From contig JAPEVF010001232.1 of the NCBI GenBank assembly GCA_029747585.1, forward strand, positions 1-12,106: 12,106 nucleotides of DNA, given 5' to 3'. Positions within the stretch are counted from its first letter, which is position 1; every line of letters starts with the position of its first letter. Both the position numbers and the translations under genes were made by a program. Of this stretch, positions 9,321 to 12,106 are shown one piece after another. The stretch comes from Pleurotus djamor (taxonomy: Eukaryota; Basidiomycota; Agaricomycetes; Agaricales; Pleurotaceae). Under the pieces are notes generated by a model. It saw only the letters and a program-made list of their open reading frames with translations. It was not told the DNA's origin and ran no database searches.

Positions 9321-9620
9321 ATGGATGGGATCAGTCAACTTTCATATTTTTTGACTTTGACTGTGACTTTGGCTTTTTGGTCGTTATCGTTGTCGCCAGG
9401 CATCCAGGCATCCATACTCTACTCAAGTGTACGCGTAAAGGCCGTATCGTATGTACGTAAAGTCAAGGCTTTCCTAGCTCGAATGTCTGCAAAACCGATC
9501 CACCATTTTACGACATGCAATTATCAATATCAATATTCTGAAATTAGGAAACTGGGGAGCGCGTACTTCCTACTCTACTCTACTCTAGTCTGTGGTAACA
9601 ACCCGAGTGGGACTCTGTAG
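9321..9620 (+). CDS. Unrecognised frame with hydrophobic N-terminus (doubtful)
   Basis: A 99-residue frame from ATG to TAG, starting 13 bases after the previous plus-strand frame ends. The first 26-27 residues are hydrophobic (F-L-T-L-T-V-T-L-A-F-W core) and end in G-I-Q-A, which resembles a signal peptide with a cleavage site. The rest is basic, then Tyr-rich, without a recognised fold. Two short tandem repeats (CCAGGCAT and CTACT) lie inside it, and a GTATGT at 9449 would be a strong fungal 5' splice site, so the frame may not be translated as written. Confidence 0.1.
   Translation: MDGISQLSYFLTLTVTLAFWSLSLSPGIQASILYSSVRVKAVSYVRKVKAFLARMSAKPIHHFTTCNYQYQYSEIRKLGSAYFLLYSTLVCGNNPSGTL
9396..9414. 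repeat. CCAGGCAT tandem repeat
   Basis: Two perfect copies of the 8-mer CCAGGCAT plus a partial third (CCA). It falls inside the plus-strand frame 9321-9620, which lowers the case for that frame being a gene. Confidence 0.65.
9570..9586. repeat. CTACT microsatellite
   Basis: Three perfect tandem copies of the 5-mer CTACT followed by CT. Short and isolated. Confidence 0.7.
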
Positions 9621-10125
9621 ATCCCGTTGGACGGTAGGCTACGTGTACGGTATATACGCGCAACCCCAATAATAGTATCAAACCTTACTTGATGCTCTTA
9701 CCATCCCAGCTACGCGAGCGGCGTGCGCCCTGACGCTTCTGCGCCTCCCAAGTACCATCAAGGCATCACATCATCTTCACCCACGTATACCCCACATTGC
9801 ACGTTCACGCGCACGCAGGGCGGGCGGCGTTAGAGACCAACCTGACCACCTAACCAACCATCCATCCACCTAGCGAAACTCAAAGTGTGAGTATGAGTGT
9901 AAGCGGTGGGCGGCGGACGCCACCCGAGGACTCTCTGCTTCCACAGGCTGTCCTTGGCATGATCGTTTCGTCCACGTACTTACTACTCAAAGTAGGTGTA
10001 CTCTAGGCGTCGGCAAACATGAGAAACATGATCAATCCACCAAGATATACTCCAGAGTCTAGAGAGAGTATAGCAAGTTCCGGTGTGTCTACAAATACTC
10101 TTACAAATTAGAGTGACTCGAGGTC
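9621..10125. other. No gene recognised
   Basis: Frames here are short and interrupted on both strands. It holds short CCA/ACC-rich repeats around 9850-9870 and nothing else notable. No tRNA, rRNA or protein motif was seen. Confidence 0.5.
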
Positions 10126-10192
10126 GGGGATATNGATCGGGGAGTCGGGGAGTCGGGGAGTCGGGGGATCGACGTCGAGGGGTCGGGGAGGG
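10126..10192 (+). repeat. Guanine-run array with G-quadruplex potential
   Basis: Eight runs of three or more G lie within 67 bases: 10126-10129, 10139-10142, 10147-10150, 10155-10158, 10163-10167, 10179-10182, 10185-10188 and 10190-10192. The core is three tandem copies of the 8-mer GGGGAGTC (10139-10162) plus a final G5, giving four consecutive G runs with 4-base loops. That fully meets the usual G3+N1-7 quadruplex pattern. An N at 10134 lies between the first two runs, as expected if this stretch sequenced poorly. Confidence 0.8.
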
Positions 10193-10220
10193 TGGTAACT
10201 GTAATTTGGGACGTTAGAAT

Positions 10221-10239
10221 GGGGGATAGGGGATAGGGG
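10221..10239 (+). repeat. GGGGATA short tandem repeat
   Basis: Three G runs (5, 4 and 4 bases) are separated by ATA, a 7-bp period. With the GGG at 10208-10210 this is a weaker second G-rich site about 30 bases beyond the main guanine array. It is not the TTAGGG telomere unit. Confidence 0.55.
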
Positions 10240-10534
10240 AATTTGTAGTAGGCTTCCCCTATGACGCGTCCTGCATATGGCCGCCAAGGCAGTTGGTTTT
10301 GAGTGTGACGTCGCGTAACGTGTTGATAACCGCGCCGCCATCAAGTTGACCCACTTCCTCTATAGCTACTTACATGCTACTTTTGTTATGTACCTATGGT
10401 ATCATAAGAAATTGGTGTAGGTCTGAGGGTCTGAGGCGGTATGTGGGAGTTTAAATGGGAGAGATGTGCCTGAACGACCGACGCCAACGCGACGTCGGGC
10501 GGATCCCACGTGGCATGGGATATACTTGGACGAG

Positions 10535-10865
10535 TGCATGTTGCATGATGTATGNTTTTTTGGTCTTCCGCTATACCTAATTTCAAGCGATCTCGTTCAA
10601 TCGAGGTGACCGCATGCATGTGCATATGTTTTACCTATGTAATACTATTTCTTCTCTCGTGAAGACGACGACACCGCGTTAGGAGATGATGAACCTCGTA
10701 TGCGCATGATGCATGATGATAGAGTTTGGAACTTTGGATCACTGTCGTGCGCGGGAATATATTTTGAAATTCTATATGTATATACGAAACCGAGCCATGT
10801 GCGTTGGACAACATAACGCCGGAGATCTACAACTAGTGCAAGTTCGTTTTCTCGGTGCCGCATGC
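10535..10865. repeat. TGCATG/GCATGC-rich stretch
   Basis: TGCATG occurs at 10535, 10542, 10615 and 10710, and the palindrome GCATGC at 10612 and 10860, with further ATGCGCAT and GCATATG variants between them. The copies are irregularly spaced, so this is a word cluster and not a tandem array. An N at 10555 followed by seven T lies inside. No gene is recognised in this interval. Confidence 0.35.
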
Positions 10866-11024
10866 GTATGTAAGGCGCGGTATGGTACGGTATGGAAACG
10901 GACGAATCACGATGGTCGGGTAAGTAATACATGTAACATATGTCTGTGCATCGTCTTGAACCGGCTTGAGCTTTTACATACGAGACTTTTTCATAAAAAC
11001 GTGTTTTTGGTAATTGGGAACGGA

Positions 11025-11215
11025 GGGGGACACGTGGAAAGGGGGGAAAAGGTAGGATTATTCTTGAGAGCTGGAGATTTCGAGCGGAGGAAACATGGAT
11101 GTTGGGATGAGGGGGGATGGAGGCTGTCGGAGAAATGAGGGGAATGGGAAAGGGAGAAAAGGCGAGAGGGTGAGCTGATGATGGAGGGGAGACAGAGGGA
11201 AACCGGAGAAACGGC
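11025..11215. other. Polypurine tract (plus strand)
   Basis: By manual count about 77% of bases over 11041-11220 are A or G on the plus strand, rising to about 82% over 11081-11210, with G runs of 4-6 separated by short A-rich spacers. The complementary strand is correspondingly C/T-rich. This bias removes most stop codons on the minus strand and probably explains the 221-codon minus-strand frame at 10645-11310, whose translation is low-complexity Pro/Ser/Phe/Leu with no domain. The tract lies about 240 bases upstream of the FYVE gene and could be part of its promoter or a triplex-prone element. Confidence 0.5.
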
Positions 11216-11265
11216 GACCTAGGAAGGAAGCGGAAATTGATACCGTATGTTGTATGTAATAATCG

Positions 11266-11286
11266 AAAAAATAATTTATTTTTTTT
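11266..11286. promoter_or_regulatory. Poly(dA:dT) inverted repeat upstream of the FYVE gene
   Basis: AAAAAATAA and its exact complement TTATTTTTT are separated by a single T, with two more T following. Such tracts disfavour nucleosomes and are common in fungal promoters; one could also serve as a terminator or poly(A) region in either direction. It lies about 170 bases before the FYVE start. Role inferred only. Confidence 0.3.
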
Positions 11287-11405
11287 CTTCGTGTAAATAC
11301 ATGTCAACAAGTAACGGCGATGTGGATCTGTGTGTGGGTGTTTGGCTGTGGCAGATCTGGAGATTCGAATTGCTGAAAGGCCATAGGCATGTTGGAATTA
11401 TNAAA

Positions 11406-11411
11406 TATAAG
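11406..11411 (+). promoter_or_regulatory. TATA-like box of the FYVE gene
   Basis: TATAAG lies 48-53 bases before the ATG at 11459. Transcription starting about 30 bases downstream would begin near 11436, after the alternative in-frame ATGs at 11420 and 11426, giving a short leader and making 11459 the first start codon. Position and sequence are seen; promoter function is inferred. An N four bases upstream (11402) leaves the exact context uncertain. Confidence 0.35.
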
Positions 11412-11458
11412 TGGGGGCGATGGGGATGGGNATACTTGGTTTATCGCCCCCTGAAGCC

Positions 11459-12106
11459 ATGTCTGGTCTCACCCTCTCCCTCAGACTCTACAACCAACAG
11501 CAGCCCCAGCAGAAGCAGGAGCCTGCGTCACTCGACCCGCTCCCGCCTGCTCCGTCTCCGCCACTCGTGCCCGACGACGACTCGTCCTCATCGTCGTCGT
11601 CGTCGCCCTCGTCGTCCGGCCCCGTCTCCCCATCATCCAGCTACGCCGTCCTCCCCCCATTATCCATCTCGACATGCTCCTCGACACCCTCGACGTCCTC
11701 CACGCGTCCCAACGAGCATCTCGCCGTCCTCCTCCCCACCAGCCTGTGGAAACCCGATTCCCTGGCTGTGTACTGCGACAACTTCTACTGCCGCTGCAAA
11801 TTCTCGATGTTCGAGCGCAGACACCACTGCCGCAAATGCGGTGGTGTGTTCTGCCACTCGTGTTCGTCGAGGACGATTCCACTTTTGGATACGGCGAATC
11901 TGCCATTCCAACATCCACCGAGAAATACCCCGATTTCGTCGTATGAGAGTGCGGTGTCGCCGATATATGTGTCGAGGGTGTGTGATGATTGTTGGGACCA
12001 GATACACGCGTGTCCTTCGAGCCCGGATGGGTCTGCGACGTCTTCGCCATCGTTGGTGACGAAGAGACGGTTGAGGCCGATGCCGAGCATTTCGTCACTC
12101 ACCTCG
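11459..12106 (+). CDS. FYVE zinc-finger protein, 5' part (3' end outside window)
   Basis: This frame runs 216 codons from ATG to the last base without a stop, so the C-terminus is missing. Seen: a Gln/Pro-rich N-terminus (about 13-38), an acidic Asp triplet followed by eight serines (39-49), a Ser/Thr/Pro-rich linker to about 85, then a FYVE domain at about 96-180. Its marks are W97-K-P-D100, a Cys pair C106/C111, the basic patch R120-R-H-H-C-R125, C124/C127, C132/C135 and R173-V-C175/C178. Known of the family: the WxxD, R+HHC+xCG and RVC motifs bind phosphatidylinositol 3-phosphate and eight Cys/His residues hold two zinc ions, so the protein should sit on endosomal or vacuolar membranes. 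Odd: the first Cys pair is spaced CX4C rather than CX2C, and 39 residues separate C135 from C175, roughly twice the usual distance. ATGs in the same frame at 11420 and 11426 could extend the protein, but an N at 11431 makes that frame unsure and a TATA-like box at 11406 favours 11459. The ortholog is not identified. The longer open frames overlapping it on both strands are shadows. Confidence 0.9.
   Translation, partial: MSGLTLSLRLYNQQQPQQKQEPASLDPLPPAPSPPLVPDDDSSSSSSSSPSSSGPVSPSSSYAVLPPLSISTCSSTPSTSSTRPNEHLAVLLPTSLWKPDSLAVYCDNFYCRCKFSMFERRHHCRKCGGVFCHSCSSRTIPLLDTANLPFQHPPRNTPISSYESAVSPIYVSRVCDDCWDQIHACPSSPDGSATSSPSLVTKRRLRPMPSISSLTS

Noticed and set aside
10221..10239. Telomere-like repeat
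   Set aside because: The unit is GGGGATA in only three copies, unlike TTAGGG, and it lies inside the contig.
10645..11310. A 221-codon minus-strand frame
   Set aside because: It lies largely opposite the polypurine tract, which removes stops. The translation is Pro/Ser/Phe/Leu-rich without any domain, and a plus-strand frame of 141 codons is open opposite it.
11247..12059. A 270-codon plus-strand frame and a 205-codon minus-strand frame (11481-12098) at the right end
   Set aside because: Both overlap the FYVE frame out of phase. They are long only because the true coding sequence is G/C-rich and biased, and their translations are Arg/Pro/Ser low complexity.
1..12106. tRNA, rRNA or CRISPR array
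   Set aside because: I found no TTCGA-type B box with a matching A box and cloverleaf, no rRNA-like sequence, and no regularly spaced repeats. Tandem arrays here are contiguous and very short.

Overview
The window looks like nuclear DNA from a fungus, most likely a basidiomycete. That call rests mainly on the one gene I can recognise, a FYVE zinc-finger protein whose form (W-K-P-D, C-D-N-F-Y-C, R-R-H-H-C-R-K-C-G, R-V-C-D-D-C-W-D) matches my memory of a fungal FYVE family. It also fits the compact intron-free first coding segment and the absence of any bacterial operon layout. I could not run a search, so the phylum is an inference.

Layout. Bases 1 to about 11,400 hold no gene I can identify. 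Open frames there are mostly about 60-150 codons, with one of 221 codons on the minus strand inside a polypurine/polypyrimidine tract. Many lack an ATG, they overlap on both strands, and none shows a motif I know. In random DNA of even composition a few stop-free runs of 128 codons or more are expected in six frames of 12 kb, so these lengths carry little evidence. The stretch is best read as intergenic or decayed DNA, although small intron-split genes cannot be excluded. The likeliest place for one is 8815-9620, where plus-strand frames follow one another closely.

Within that desert there is non-coding structure: a hairpin followed by a 12-bp palindrome (1113-1164); a long imperfect foldback with arms 4921-4966 and 5025-5068, flanked by a CT tract and an 8-bp tandem repeat; a stem-loop around CTCGCGAG (5310-5342); a knot of interleaved inverted repeats (6204-6372); short tandem arrays at 6112, 7384, 9396 and 9570; a guanine-run array with strong G-quadruplex potential (10126-10192); a TGCATG-rich stretch (10535-10865); and a polypurine tract (about 11025-11215). 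Five single N bases, four of them in the last 2 kb, mark uncertain positions in the assembly.

The FYVE gene begins at 11459 on the plus strand and runs open to the last base, so its 3' part lies outside the window. A TATA-like box lies about 50 bases upstream of its start. Because most of the window has no recognisable genes, no pathway can be reconstructed. The FYVE product would act on phosphatidylinositol 3-phosphate membranes of the endosome and vacuole.
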